DNA of 64,000 bases from Sediminicola sp047612485 (GTDB taxonomy: Bacteria; Bacteroidota; Bacteroidia; Flavobacteriales; Flavobacteriaceae): NCBI GenBank assembly GCA_047612485.1, contig JBLGAT010000004.1:1-64000 (forward strand). Direction: 5' to 3'. Position 1 is the stretch's first letter. The number at the start of each line of letters is the position of its first letter. Shown in pieces: positions 34,582-44,100 of the stretch. A program made the translations under genes and the position numbers. A model generated the notes under the pieces. That model was not told the DNA's origin, searched no databases, and saw only the letters and a list, made by a program, of their open reading frames with translations.

Positions 34582-36369
34582 TTATTTTTCCAATTCAATG
34601 ATCATGCTTTTCTTGGGACCAATGGTGAGTTTATTGCCCAATTTTATCACGGTATCTGTCAACACTTCCTTCCCTTGTAGAAAACCCATCAAGTTTTCGG
34701 CAAACCTGTCCAATGAAAGATGTTTTGTTGTCTTATTGTTGTTCAGGATCACCATCACTGCTTTCCCTTCCACATATCTGAAATACACATACACCTCCTC
34801 CTCTGGGACATACTGGGTGGTCTTTCCTCCATGGATAACACAGGCATTTTTTCGCCATTTAAAAAGCTTCTTTGAGAAATTGAAATAGTTGTTTTGCACC
34901 TCATTCCTTCCCTTGGCCGTAAAAGCCGTTATGGTATCTTCTTGCCAACCTCCTGGGAAATCCCTGCGGATATCCCCATCGCCTTTAGATTTATCTCCCT
35001 TCATTCCTATCTCGCTGCCGTAATAAATTTGGGGAATGCCCCTCACGGTCGCGATTAGAGTCATTGCCAATTGGTAATCCTCAAAATTAGGATACAGCTC
35101 ATTTATCCTAGGGGTATCATGGTTTTCTGCAAATACCAGAATATTATTGATGTTGGGATAAAGGAAGTCGTTCACAAAATTCTCGTAAACCTGGATAATC
35201 CCGGTGTTCCATGAAGGTTTTTCAACCTTAAAAACTTCCATAATGGCATCGTGAAGGGTGAAATCCATTACCGTGGGCAAGTTGGAGTTATAACCTTGAA
35301 TAGCACCCACCTGGCTATCCTTTTGCCAATAGGCCATCTGTGCCTGATCATGCATCCAGACTTCCCCAACAATGTTGAAATTTGGATATTCTTCGGTTAT
35401 GGCCTTGGTCCACTTAGCAATCCCTTCCTTATCGTTAAAGGAATAAGTGTCTACCCTAAACCCATCCAAATCAGCATATTCAATCCACCAAATGGCATTT
35501 TGTGTAAGATAGTTCAATACCAAGGGGTTCTTTTGATTAAGATCGGGCATGGACTTTACAAACCAACCATCCATACAATACTTATAATCGTATTGAGACA
35601 CATTGGGATCCATTTGAGTGGTCATTCTGTAGTTCGTCTGCCCATACCCTGGAAACTGATGGATCCAATCATAGGTTGGCAGATCTTTCATCATCCAATG
35701 GGTTATGCCCCAATGATTGGTGACATAATCATAGATCAATTTCATATCCCTTTTATGGAGCTCTGATGCCAAGCGCTTATAGTCTTCATTGTTTCCAAAT
35801 CTTGGATCAATCTTATAGACATCGCTCTGGGCATAGGTATGGTAAGAATATTTTTTATCATTATCCTCGCACAGGGGCGTACTCAAAATAGCGGTTGCAC
35901 CCAATTCCTCAATATAATCCAAATGGTCAATGATGCCTTGTATATCACCTCCATGTCGGCCACCATCCAATTTCCTATTGACTTTCTCAATTACATCCGG
36001 ATGGGAGTCTATGGCTGGATTTCCATTAGCAAAACGATCGGGCATCAACAAATAAACCAAATCCGAGGCATCATAGCTTTCCCTATCTGAAGAATTAGGT
36101 CTGCGTTCCCTTAATTCATAGGGAATGGTTTGCACCAAATTATCACCATCCTTCAACAGAATTTTGAAGATTCCCGCTGTTACACCTTCGGTATTTAAGG
36201 TAATGAACAGGTAGTTTGCATTCTCTGTGCGTTCTTCACTTTCAATTCTCAACCCTTTGATTTCAGGGGTGTAGGAAGCAATACCCTTTCCGTACAGCAT
36301 GACCTGCACCTGGGTATTTTTCATGCCACTCCACCAAAATGGAGGCTCTACCCTATCTATCTGTGCCAT
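34582..36369 (-). CDS. GH13 neopullulanase/cyclomaltodextrinase-like enzyme, signal peptide out of frame
   Basis: A 595-residue enzyme. Residues 3-90 form the N-terminal beta domain that begins IDRVEPPFWWSGM, as in SusA-type neopullulanases. The GH13 regions are LIYDYVTNH, LDGFRVDTYSF (Asp307), NIVGEVWMH (Glu336) and VFAENHDTPR (Asp418); a C-terminal cyclomaltodextrinase domain ends at 595. Homologues carry a signal peptide before AQIDRV. Here the frame begins MAQIDRV, with an in-frame TAG seven codons upstream, and a good signal sequence lies in the neighbouring frame (see 36370-36421). As read, the product would stay in the cytoplasm. Confidence 0.85.
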   Translation of the reverse strand: MAQIDRVEPPFWWSGMKNTQVQVMLYGKGIASYTPEIKGLRIESEERTENANYLFITLNTEGVTAGIFKILLKDGDNLVQTIPYELRERRPNSSDRESYDASDLVYLLMPDRFANGNPAIDSHPDVIEKVNRKLDGGRHGGDIQGIIDHLDYIEELGATAILSTPLCEDNDKKYSYHTYAQSDVYKIDPRFGNNEDYKRLASELHKRDMKLIYDYVTNHWGITHWMMKDLPTYDWIHQFPGYGQTNYRMTTQMDPNVSQYDYKYCMDGWFVKSMPDLNQKNPLVLNYLTQNAIWWIEYADLDGFRVDTYSFNDKEGIAKWTKAITEEYPNFNIVGEVWMHDQAQMAYWQKDSQVGAIQGYNSNLPTVMDFTLHDAIMEVFKVEKPSWNTGIIQVYENFVNDFLYPNINNILVFAENHDTPRINELYPNFEDYQLAMTLIATVRGIPQIYYGSEIGMKGDKSKGDGDIRRDFPGGWQEDTITAFTAKGRNEVQNNYFNFSKKLFKWRKNACVIHGGKTTQYVPEEEVYVYFRYVEGKAVMVILNNNKTTKHLSLDRFAENLMGFLQGKEVLTDTVIKLGNKLTIGPKKSMIIELEK

Positions 36370-36421
36370 AATGGAAACAGTAGGACACTACAGTGCATGT
36401 GAACAAGAAAATATTTTTCAT
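36370..36421 (-). pseudogene. Out-of-frame signal peptide of the neopullulanase-like gene
   Basis: The reverse-strand ATG at 36421-36419 opens MKNIFLFTCTVVSYCFH, a typical Sec signal (Lys, then a hydrophobic run), directly before the enzyme start. The distance to the enzyme ATG is 52 nt, so the frames differ by one base. Removing one base, for instance in CATTATGG, gives MKNI...CFHMAQIDRV. It is either a real frameshift or a base error. Confidence 0.55.
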
Positions 36422-36462
36422 GCATCTTGGATTAATTAAAACGCCAGTTTATTCTATTGAGA

Positions 36463-38769
36463 TTAGATAGAAATTGTTTCTCCAGCTTTTAGCGCAACTC
36501 GTTTTCCATTGACCCGAATAGACATTTCTTCCGTACCTTCCAAATCAAAACTGGACCCTCCTTCAGTTACCTTTACCTTTAGGATTCTATTTCTAAAATT
36601 GACCTTAAACGAATATGCTTCCCATTGTTTTGGGATTTTAGGAGTGAAGGATAACTTATCGTCCACCACGCGCATTCCTCCAAAGCCTTCTACTATACTC
36701 ATCCAAGTACCTGCCATGGAAGTAATATGCAACCCTTCTTCAACTTCCTTGTTATAGTCGTCCAAATCTAAACGGGAGGTACGCAAATAAAAAGTATATG
36801 CCTGTTCCATCCTATTCAACTTGGCTGCCTGTATGCTATGCACACAAGGCGACAGGGAAGACTCATGAACGGTAAAAGGTTCATAGAAGTCAAAATGCTT
36901 TTCCAATTCTTCTTGGGAGAAATGATCTTCAAACAAATAAAAGCCCTGCAGGGTGTCCGCCTGTTTGATATATGGAGATCTCAAAATACGGTCCCAGCTC
37001 CATTTTTGGTTGATAGGCCGTTGGGTCCTGTCCAAATTGGCTACGGTAATCAGCTCCTTATCCAAGAATCCATCTTGCTGTAAATAAATGTCCAACTCTT
37101 TAGAAAATGGGAAATACATATTATCGGCCACTTCCTTCCAAGAATCCATTTCAGCAACCGTTAGTTTGGTCATTCCTATGATTCTTTTGTGATCATCGGA
37201 ATACCCGTCCTTCACTTTTCCGATCTGCTCCAAGGTATAGTTGATGCACCATTTTGCAAGATAATTAGTGTACCAGTTATTATTTACGTTATTCTCATAT
37301 TCGTTGGGTCCTGTTACCCCCAAAATGACAAATTTGTCTTTTTGCATTGAAAATGTAGCTCGCTGTTGCCAAAAACGAGAAATCCCAATAAGCACTTCCA
37401 GACCCATTTCAGGGATATAAGAATAATCTCCAGTAAATCTGTAGTAATTATAGATGGCGAAGGCAATGGCACCATTACGATGGATTTCCTCAAAAGTAAT
37501 TTCCCATTCATTGTGACATTCCTCCCCATTCATGGTGACCATGGGATATAATGCCGCTCCATTGGAAAAACCGAGCTTTTTTGCATTTTCTATGGCCTTT
37601 TCCAAATGGTTATACCTGTATTTCAACAAACTTCTGGCAACGTGTTGATCTTTCGTGGCCATGTAAAATGGTATGCAATACGCTTCTGTATCCCAATAGG
37701 TGCTTCCTCCGTATTTTTCCCCGGTAAATCCTTTTGGTCCTATATTCAATCTTGAATCCTTGCCCAAATAGGTTTGGTTCAATTGGAAAATATTGAAGCG
37801 AATTCCTTGTTGGGCCTTGATATCCCCTTCAATAGTAATATCGCTCATTTCCCAAATATTTGCCCAAGCCTGCTTTTGCTTTTCCAATAGAGCATCATAT
37901 CCCATTGAGGTCACCTTCTCCAAAACGGACTTGGCGGCATTGACAAGTTCTGACGCCTCATGATTTCGGGATACGGTGTACCCACCAAATTTGTGCAAGG
38001 TGGCCGATTCTCCTTTTTTTATGGACACCTTATAAGTGAAACTAACTTTATGTTCCTCGATCTTTGCGTCGCCATCCATAGCTACCGCATTCCCATTATG
38101 GAACAATTTGGATTCCATGAAAGTACAGGTAGCAAAATTGGTCTTCATGGTATGTGCTTCAATAAATCCTTGCTGCCCCTTTGAAGAAACCTTTGTAGTG
38201 TTCCAGAATTTATCATCCCAGTTGGTATCTTCATTAGTGATTCCACTATCAACATAAGGACTAAAGGTTACTTTCATATCCCCGCTTAGGGCTTTAACTT
38301 CGTATTTAATTGCGCCTACTTCATCAATATCCAAACTCAAGAAACGGGTTACCTTGACTTCAATTTCTTGATCATTTGGCAAGGTAGCGGTAAATGAACG
38401 CTGGTACCAACCTTCTTTCATCTGAAGTTCCCTCTTATAATTGGACACCTTCTTACAGGTATTTAAATCCAACGCCTCCCCATTGATCATTACATCTATC
38501 CCTATCCAATTTGGGGCATTTATAACCTTGGCAAAATATTCCGGATACCCATTTTTCCACCAACCTACGCGAGTCTTATCTGGATAGTAAACTCCAGCAA
38601 TATAACTACCTTGAAAGGTGTGTCCTGAATACTGTTCCTCAAAATTGGCTCGTTGGCCCATGGCCCCGTTTCCTATACTGAACAAACTTTCAGAAGATTT
38701 TACTTTTTCCTTGTCAAATCCTTCTTCTATGATCGACCAAACATTTGGTATTATATAATCCTGGTTCAT
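36463..38769 (-). CDS. GH65 family disaccharide phosphorylase (maltose phosphorylase type)
   Basis: A 768-residue cytosolic enzyme without signal peptide. Domains are an N-terminal beta-sandwich (1-270), linker helices, the (alpha/alpha)6 catalytic barrel (about 320-690) and a small C-terminal sheet domain. The barrel shows YGGSTYWDTEAYCIPFY, NGEECHNEWEITFEEIHRNGA and LGVTGPNEYENNVNNNWYTN, where Glu490 matches the general acid Glu487 of Lactobacillus brevis maltose phosphorylase. It would split maltose with phosphate into beta-glucose-1-phosphate and glucose. pgmB starts 1 nt upstream on the same transcript. Confidence 0.9.
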   Translation of the reverse strand: MNQDYIIPNVWSIIEEGFDKEKVKSSESLFSIGNGAMGQRANFEEQYSGHTFQGSYIAGVYYPDKTRVGWWKNGYPEYFAKVINAPNWIGIDVMINGEALDLNTCKKVSNYKRELQMKEGWYQRSFTATLPNDQEIEVKVTRFLSLDIDEVGAIKYEVKALSGDMKVTFSPYVDSGITNEDTNWDDKFWNTTKVSSKGQQGFIEAHTMKTNFATCTFMESKLFHNGNAVAMDGDAKIEEHKVSFTYKVSIKKGESATLHKFGGYTVSRNHEASELVNAAKSVLEKVTSMGYDALLEKQKQAWANIWEMSDITIEGDIKAQQGIRFNIFQLNQTYLGKDSRLNIGPKGFTGEKYGGSTYWDTEAYCIPFYMATKDQHVARSLLKYRYNHLEKAIENAKKLGFSNGAALYPMVTMNGEECHNEWEITFEEIHRNGAIAFAIYNYYRFTGDYSYIPEMGLEVLIGISRFWQQRATFSMQKDKFVILGVTGPNEYENNVNNNWYTNYLAKWCINYTLEQIGKVKDGYSDDHKRIIGMTKLTVAEMDSWKEVADNMYFPFSKELDIYLQQDGFLDKELITVANLDRTQRPINQKWSWDRILRSPYIKQADTLQGFYLFEDHFSQEELEKHFDFYEPFTVHESSLSPCVHSIQAAKLNRMEQAYTFYLRTSRLDLDDYNKEVEEGLHITSMAGTWMSIVEGFGGMRVVDDKLSFTPKIPKQWEAYSFKVNFRNRILKVKVTEGGSSFDLEGTEEMSIRVNGKRVALKAGETISI

Positions 38770-38770
38770 A

Positions 38771-39424
38771 TTATATAGTGGTTAGTTGTTTAATAAAATC
38801 TGTGCTTATTTCCGTAAAATCGTTAAAATTATATTGGGCTTCCGTAAGTATTGCGGCATCTCCAATTCCAATACTGGTCATCCCTGCGGTATTTGCGGCC
38901 TGTATTCCTGCAAGGGCATCCTCAAAAACCACACAATCCTTGGCATCCACACCAAGACCCCTAGCTGCTAAAAGAAACACCTCGGGGTCTGGTTTTGCCT
39001 TGGATACATTAGTGCCGTCTACCACAACCTTGAAGTAGGATAGCAACCCGACCTTTTCTAGTATTGGAATGGCATTCTTACTTGCTGATCCTAAAGCTAA
39101 AGGTATATTGTTGGCTTTTAAAAAATCCAATATTTTTGGGACATCCGGAAGGATCTCCGATGTGTCCATTTTTTTAATATACTCCAAGTAGTCTTCATTT
39201 TTTTCTACCATCCAGTGGTCAAACTGTTCTTGGGAAGCTTTTATACCTCCAAGCTCCAATAAGATCTCCAAGCATCTTTTTCTACTAACCCCTTTGAAGG
39301 CTTCATTTTGTTCCTCTGTAAATTCGAAACCCAGTTCATTGGCCAATTTTTTCCATGCCAAATAATGGTATTTTGCGGTATCAACGATGACACCATCCAA
39401 ATCAAATATGAATCCTTTGTTCAC
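38771..39424 (-). CDS. pgmB: Beta-phosphoglucomutase
   Basis: A 217-residue HAD hydrolase-fold enzyme. The nucleophile is Asp8 with acid/base Asp10 (FIFDLDGVIVDTAKYHYLAW), the cap contains FKGVSRKRCLEIL, and PLALGSASKNA, KAKPDPEVFLLAA and VVFEDALAGIQAA complete the HAD motifs. It turns beta-glucose-1-phosphate from the GH65 enzyme into glucose-6-phosphate. It is the first gene of the reverse maltose operon, with a candidate -7 box about 200 nt upstream. Confidence 0.92.
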   Translation of the reverse strand: MNKGFIFDLDGVIVDTAKYHYLAWKKLANELGFEFTEEQNEAFKGVSRKRCLEILLELGGIKASQEQFDHWMVEKNEDYLEYIKKMDTSEILPDVPKILDFLKANNIPLALGSASKNAIPILEKVGLLSYFKVVVDGTNVSKAKPDPEVFLLAARGLGVDAKDCVVFEDALAGIQAANTAGMTSIGIGDAAILTEAQYNFNDFTEISTDFIKQLTTI

Positions 39425-39771
39425 TATGTATAAATTAGGTTACAACACTGGGCTGATAAAATTGTTTAATAAAAATTAAAACAACAACCTCCTCCAAGGG
39501 CTTTTCAATTCCATAACTATGGAAATAAAAAGCACTCCAAAAATCGGAAAATTCCAATTTTAAGGGGAGACTTGCCATCTGGAAACAATTAAAATGAGAA
39601 GTAATAACAAGTTTCGATAGCTTCGCAAATATAAAAATTTTTTCCACTTCTTTATTCGATCTATGGTCTTCCTGTAGAATCCGGCTTTTCAATTTCCGTC
39701 TAGACCAAAATATATCCTATTGGCCTTCAGTTGCCCCCAATTAAAAAGTTGCTCTTTTGATTTGTAGTAAT
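39425..39771. other. 347-nt intergenic region between lacI and pgmB
   Basis: No convincing gene is seen; an 85-codon reverse frame here has no family resemblance. A TATATTTG box on the reverse strand (39633-39626) may drive pgmB with a 5' leader of about 195 nt. No copy of the CACGAAA-type operator found before susC was noticed. Confidence 0.5.
39626..39633 (-). promoter_or_regulatory. -7 box for pgmB and the maltose operon
   Basis: TATATTTG on the reverse strand fits TAnnTTTG exactly. A -33 TTG is not visible at the usual distance, so it is a candidate. Confidence 0.35.
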
Positions 39772-40791
39772 TTAATTAATTGTTGACTCCCTTTCAATCA
39801 AAGTCGAATCGATGATTTCTGTTCGGAAAACCTCCTCTTCTTCCTCATTTTCCACCTTATCGATCAGCATTTGTGCCGCAATCGCCCCCATGCTTTCCCC
39901 GTGCTGGGCTATTGCACTTAGGCTCGGGTTGGCATATTTGGATAGGAGTCCATCCGTAAAACCAATAAAGGAAATATCCTCCGGAATCCTCAACCCTTTT
40001 TTCTGGACTACCCGCATACCATAAATGGCAAATATTTCATTGACACAAAGGACTGCATCCATAGTACCGGTATCAAAGAAATGTTGAATTGCCTCTTCGT
40101 CTACACTCTCATAGGGAAGGGTCAACACTAAATTCTCATTTATCGGTATCCCTGCATCCTTAAGGGCTTCATAATACCCCTCTGTTCTGGCATTGCTGAC
40201 ACTCAAATTTTCTGTATTGATCAATGCAATATTCTGGCGCCCACCGTCAATTAACTTTTTTACGGCCATATAGGCACTGTCCCTATCATTAATAATAACC
40301 TTATCACATTCCACTTCATCCGTTACCCTATCGAACATGACCAATGGGATGCCCTGACTGGTTACTTCCTTAATATGGTTAAAATCATTTTTTGCTTGGG
40401 TCTCAGTAGATAATGACATAATAAAGCCATCAATACTACCGTTGGCCAGCATTTCCATATTAATGACCTCCTTGTCGAATGATTCATTGGAAAGGCAAAC
40501 GATGACATTATAGCCTCTTGCATTGGCATACTTTTCTATACCACGGACAACTGTTGTGAAAAAATGGTGGACTATATTAGGGATAATGACCCCGATGTTC
40601 TTTGTTCGTTTATTTTTAAGGCTTACGGCTATATTATTGGGTTTGTAATTATAGAGTTTTGCGAAAGCTTGAATCTTTTCCTTTGTATCCCGACTTATTT
40701 CCTCGCTATTTTTCAAGGCTTTGGAAACAGTGGATATGGATACTTCCAATTCTCTGGCTATGTGCTTTAGGGTTATTTTTCTTTTCAACAC
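39772..40791 (-). CDS. LacI family transcriptional regulator of the glucan locus
   Basis: A 339-residue regulator. Residues 7-26 form the HTH (TLKHIARELEVSISTVSKAL), followed by the hinge helix region YKPNNIAVSLKNKRTKNIGVI and a periplasmic-binding-protein-like effector domain (60-330) with DGFIMSLSTET, VMFDRVTDEVECDKVI and ISFIGFTDGLLSKYANPSLS. It sits between the maltose operon and divergent susC, whose upstream region has an 18-nt LacI-type palindrome. Maltose or a maltooligosaccharide is the likely ligand. Confidence 0.9.
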   Translation of the reverse strand: MLKRKITLKHIARELEVSISTVSKALKNSEEISRDTKEKIQAFAKLYNYKPNNIAVSLKNKRTKNIGVIIPNIVHHFFTTVVRGIEKYANARGYNVIVCLSNESFDKEVINMEMLANGSIDGFIMSLSTETQAKNDFNHIKEVTSQGIPLVMFDRVTDEVECDKVIINDRDSAYMAVKKLIDGGRQNIALINTENLSVSNARTEGYYEALKDAGIPINENLVLTLPYESVDEEAIQHFFDTGTMDAVLCVNEIFAIYGMRVVQKKGLRIPEDISFIGFTDGLLSKYANPSLSAIAQHGESMGAIAAQMLIDKVENEEEEEVFRTEIIDSTLIERESTIN

Positions 40792-40923
40792 GGACTATTG
40801 GTTTAAGGGAACAACTTGTGATAAGTTCGAAAAATAGACATTAAAAAAGTCATATTTGTATAAATACATTTTTTTAACAATAACATATCCAATGTAAAAA
40901 TTCCTTAATTTAGGAAGGTAATT

Positions 40924-40996
40924 TTAACAAATTTTTGATTAAATAAAAATTCCTATATTTGTTTTGCTTTACCATTTAACAAACTTTTGATTAAAA
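40924..40996 (+). repeat. Two 20-nt direct repeats upstream of susC
   Basis: TTAACAAATTTTTGATTAAA (40924-40943) recurs as TTAACAAACTTTTGATTAAA (40976-40995), one base different, with starts 52 nt apart. Each contains TTTTG that could serve as a -33 element, and the spacing of about five helical turns suits a regulator binding two sites on one face. Confidence 0.55.
40935..40961 (+). promoter_or_regulatory. Promoter of susC/susD
   Basis: TTG at 40935-40937 and TATATTTG at 40954-40961 are 16 nt apart, one short of the described flavobacterial range. Transcription would start near 40967, giving a leader of about 200 nt. Confidence 0.45.
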
Positions 40997-41062
40997 TAAT
41001 TACTGAAAATACAATTTAGTACAACTAAGTTTACGAGTATACTATTTAACATAAGTTATTAA

Positions 41063-41080
41063 CACGAAACCGTTTTCGTG
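41063..41080. promoter_or_regulatory. LacI-family operator before susC
   Basis: CACGAAACCGTTTTCGTG has perfect 7-nt arms CACGAAA/TTTCGTG around a central CG step, the normal form of LacI-family operators. It lies 91 nt before the susC ATG and about 270 nt from the lacI start, so it is probably the site of the adjacent regulator. Confidence 0.65.
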
Positions 41081-41170
41081 AAATTCTATACTCCCACCTT
41101 AGCTATTTTAACAAATAATTTGCATAAGTTTAACCTAGAATTGAAATTAACTAAACTAAATTACTTATTT

Positions 41171-44100
41171 ATGAAGATTACGCTACTAAAAAGCTTAATG
41201 CTTGTTGGGGCATTTTTATGCTTTGGACTTGCAAAAGCTCAGACGGTATCAGGTACTGTTTCTGATACCAGCGGCCCTTTACCTGGGGCCAGTGTATTGG
41301 TAAAGGGAACTACCAACGGTACACAAACTGATTTTGATGGTAATTACACATTGAACAATGTGGAAAGTGGAGCCACAATGGTTTTTAGCTACATCGGCTT
41401 TAAGCCTTTAGAGGTTGCAGTAAATGGAAGAACCACTATATCCGTAACACTTGAGGAAGATGCCCAGGCATTGGATGAAGTTGTTATTATAGGTTATGGT
41501 ACAACTACTATAAAAGATGCAACAGGATCTGTAACATCTGTTTCAGCTGCAGATTTCAACGGCGGTGTCATTGCTTCTCCTGAACAGTTGATACAAGGTA
41601 AAACTGCCGGGGTAAACATTCAACAAACTAGTGGTGAACCTGGAGCCGGAATACAGTTGAACATTCGTGGATCCAATTCCGTTAGAGGTGAAAATAGCCC
41701 TCTTTTCGTTGTTGATGGTATACCATTGTCAGGAGGCGGTACGTCCCCAGGCGGTGATACCGGAGGCGGTGGAAGTGATGTGAAAAATCCTTTGAATTTC
41801 TTAAACCCAGCCGACATTGAGAGCATCAGTATCCTTAAGGATGCATCTGCAACGGCAATTTACGGATCTAGAGGTGCCAACGGAGTTGTTATCATCACAA
41901 CTAAAAGTGGTAAAGGAAGCACAGGAGGAAAATTTGAATTTGCTTCGTCATTAAGTATTGCTACACCTGCTAACAGTTATGACTTATTAAAAAGAAATGA
42001 ATTCTTGGATGGCGTATCTTCTTACGGAGGTAATCCTTCCGCAGTAGATTTTGGCAATGAAACGGACTGGCAAGAATTCTTGACAAGAACGGCGGCTTCC
42101 CAAAATCAAAACTTTTCCTACTCCAATAACTATGGTAGTGGTAACATACGTGCTACTTTTGGATATGGCAAACAGTTCGGGGTTGTAGAAAAATCGAGCT
42201 TGGAGCGTATTACAGGTAGATTGAATATCTCTCAAAGATTTTTAGACAATAAATTAACCTTAGGATTTCAGGGAAGTATTTCAAGAGTGAATGATGAGAC
42301 GGCACCATTATCTGGTGGCGCTGGTTTTCGTGGAGATATCTTAGGTGCTGGTTACTCAGCTAATCCAACATGGAGTACAAGTCCAGGTTTTTCGGATGGT
42401 GGAACGCAAATATTACCAGCTAACTACCTTGCATATACCCAAAACGAAACTTTTACCAATAGGATCCTTGTAAACGGTTCTATTGATTACAAGTTTACAC
42501 CTGAACTTTCAGGTAAAATAAATTTAGGATATGACAAATCAGAAGGAGAAAACACATCTGTTATTTCTGGGGACGTTCAAAACTTTACAGGTATTGAAGA
42601 TCAAGGATTTGGGGTATACAACACTCTAAATAGAGAGAATCATTTATTGGAAGCCACCCTAAACTATGAAAAGGATCTTGGAGATTCAAAATTTGATGTT
42701 TTAGTTGGATATTCCTTCCAAGATTTTAATGTCAATGGTAGAAATTCTGCAGGTAGAACATTTGCAACTACCGATTTAAATCAAATGGGTTCAGATTTAA
42801 GGGAAACCGTTAATGGTGCTGCCAACCTAATAGATGGTTCATTCCAACAATATTACTACGGTGCTAACACCAACGGACTACTTGTCAACAGACTACAGCC
42901 TTCCGTTGTAGCAGGTGAAAATGTTGGTCTTGGTTTCAGCCAATTGGTATCTGCAATGGTCGCTGATACATTCAATAATACAGATGAATTACAGTCATTC
43001 TTTGCACGTATTAATTATTCAATCTCTAATAAATACTTATTTACCGGTACTATTAGGGCGGATGGTTCCTCTCGATTTGGTCCAGAAAATCAATATGGTT
43101 ACTTCCCTTCAGGTGCTTTTGCATGGAAGATGAGTGAAGAAGACTTTGTTGGAGATGCAGTCTCTACCTTAAAACTTAGATTAAGTGCTGGTATTACTGG
43201 TAACCAAGATGGTTTGGGATATGGAAACTATGTTGCTAGACAACGCTTCGGAGGCCTAGCTACTCAAAACGATAATGTGGTTAACCAGAACGGTCTGGCA
43301 ATCGTTGCAACCGATGTTCCTGATCTAAAATGGGAAGAGACACTGAACTATAACTTAGGTTTCGATTTCGGTTTCAACAATGATAGATTATCAGGTAGTT
43401 TAGATGTGTATCGCAGTGAAACAACTGACGTGCTTTTAAGGACTCCTCCAGCTGCACCTGCAGTGGATCCGTTCCAGTTTGGTAATGTTGATGCAACTAT
43501 ATTGAACCAGGGTATTGAATTTGCCATTGCATATGATTTCATACAATCAGCAAATACAACTTTCTCTGCTTCCTTCAACATAGCCTATAATGAAAATGAA
43601 GTTCAGGATTTTGCCAGTGCCATAAATACTGGTGAGATTAACGGACAAGGTTTATCTGGTGCATTTGCACAGCGCTTTGAAGCTGGCAGATCATTATTCT
43701 CTTACTACATGGCAATCTTTGAAGGATTTGACAGTGATGGTTTTCCTGTTTATCAAGATGTTGATGGTAATGGTACAGGAGATCCTATCGCCGATCAAAC
43801 ATTCGTTGGCGAGGATGCCTTACCGGATGTAACTTCTGGATTATCTTTAAACTTTAGAAGTGGAAACTGGGATGCTTCTACTTATTTCTCTGGTCAGTTC
43901 GGATTCTCAGTATACAACAACACGGCTAACGGCTTCTTTACAGGTGGATCCATCAATAACGGAAGAAACGTAACTCAAAACGTTCTTACCAGTGGAGAAA
44001 ACGGAGGAGCTTCGGCAGATGTTTCAACAAGATTCCTTGAAAAAGGTGATTTTGTAAGATTGCAAACTGCATCCATTGGATACAATGTGCCTCTAACAGG

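Larger units (their letters stand above)
40792..41170. other. 379-nt divergent regulatory region between lacI and susC
   Basis: It contains no gene. It holds a TATATTTG promoter box, two copies of a 20-nt AT-rich repeat and a LacI-type operator, each listed separately. The forward frame of susC is open upstream of 41171 from GTG 41078, but that extension shows no signal peptide features. Confidence 0.6.

Noticed and set aside
39435..39692. 85-codon reverse frame between lacI and pgmB
   Set aside because: It has no recognisable domain and covers a candidate promoter; treated as a chance frame.
41078..41170. N-terminal extension of susC
   Set aside because: The extra 31 residues start from GTG inside the LacI-type operator and would bury the signal peptide.
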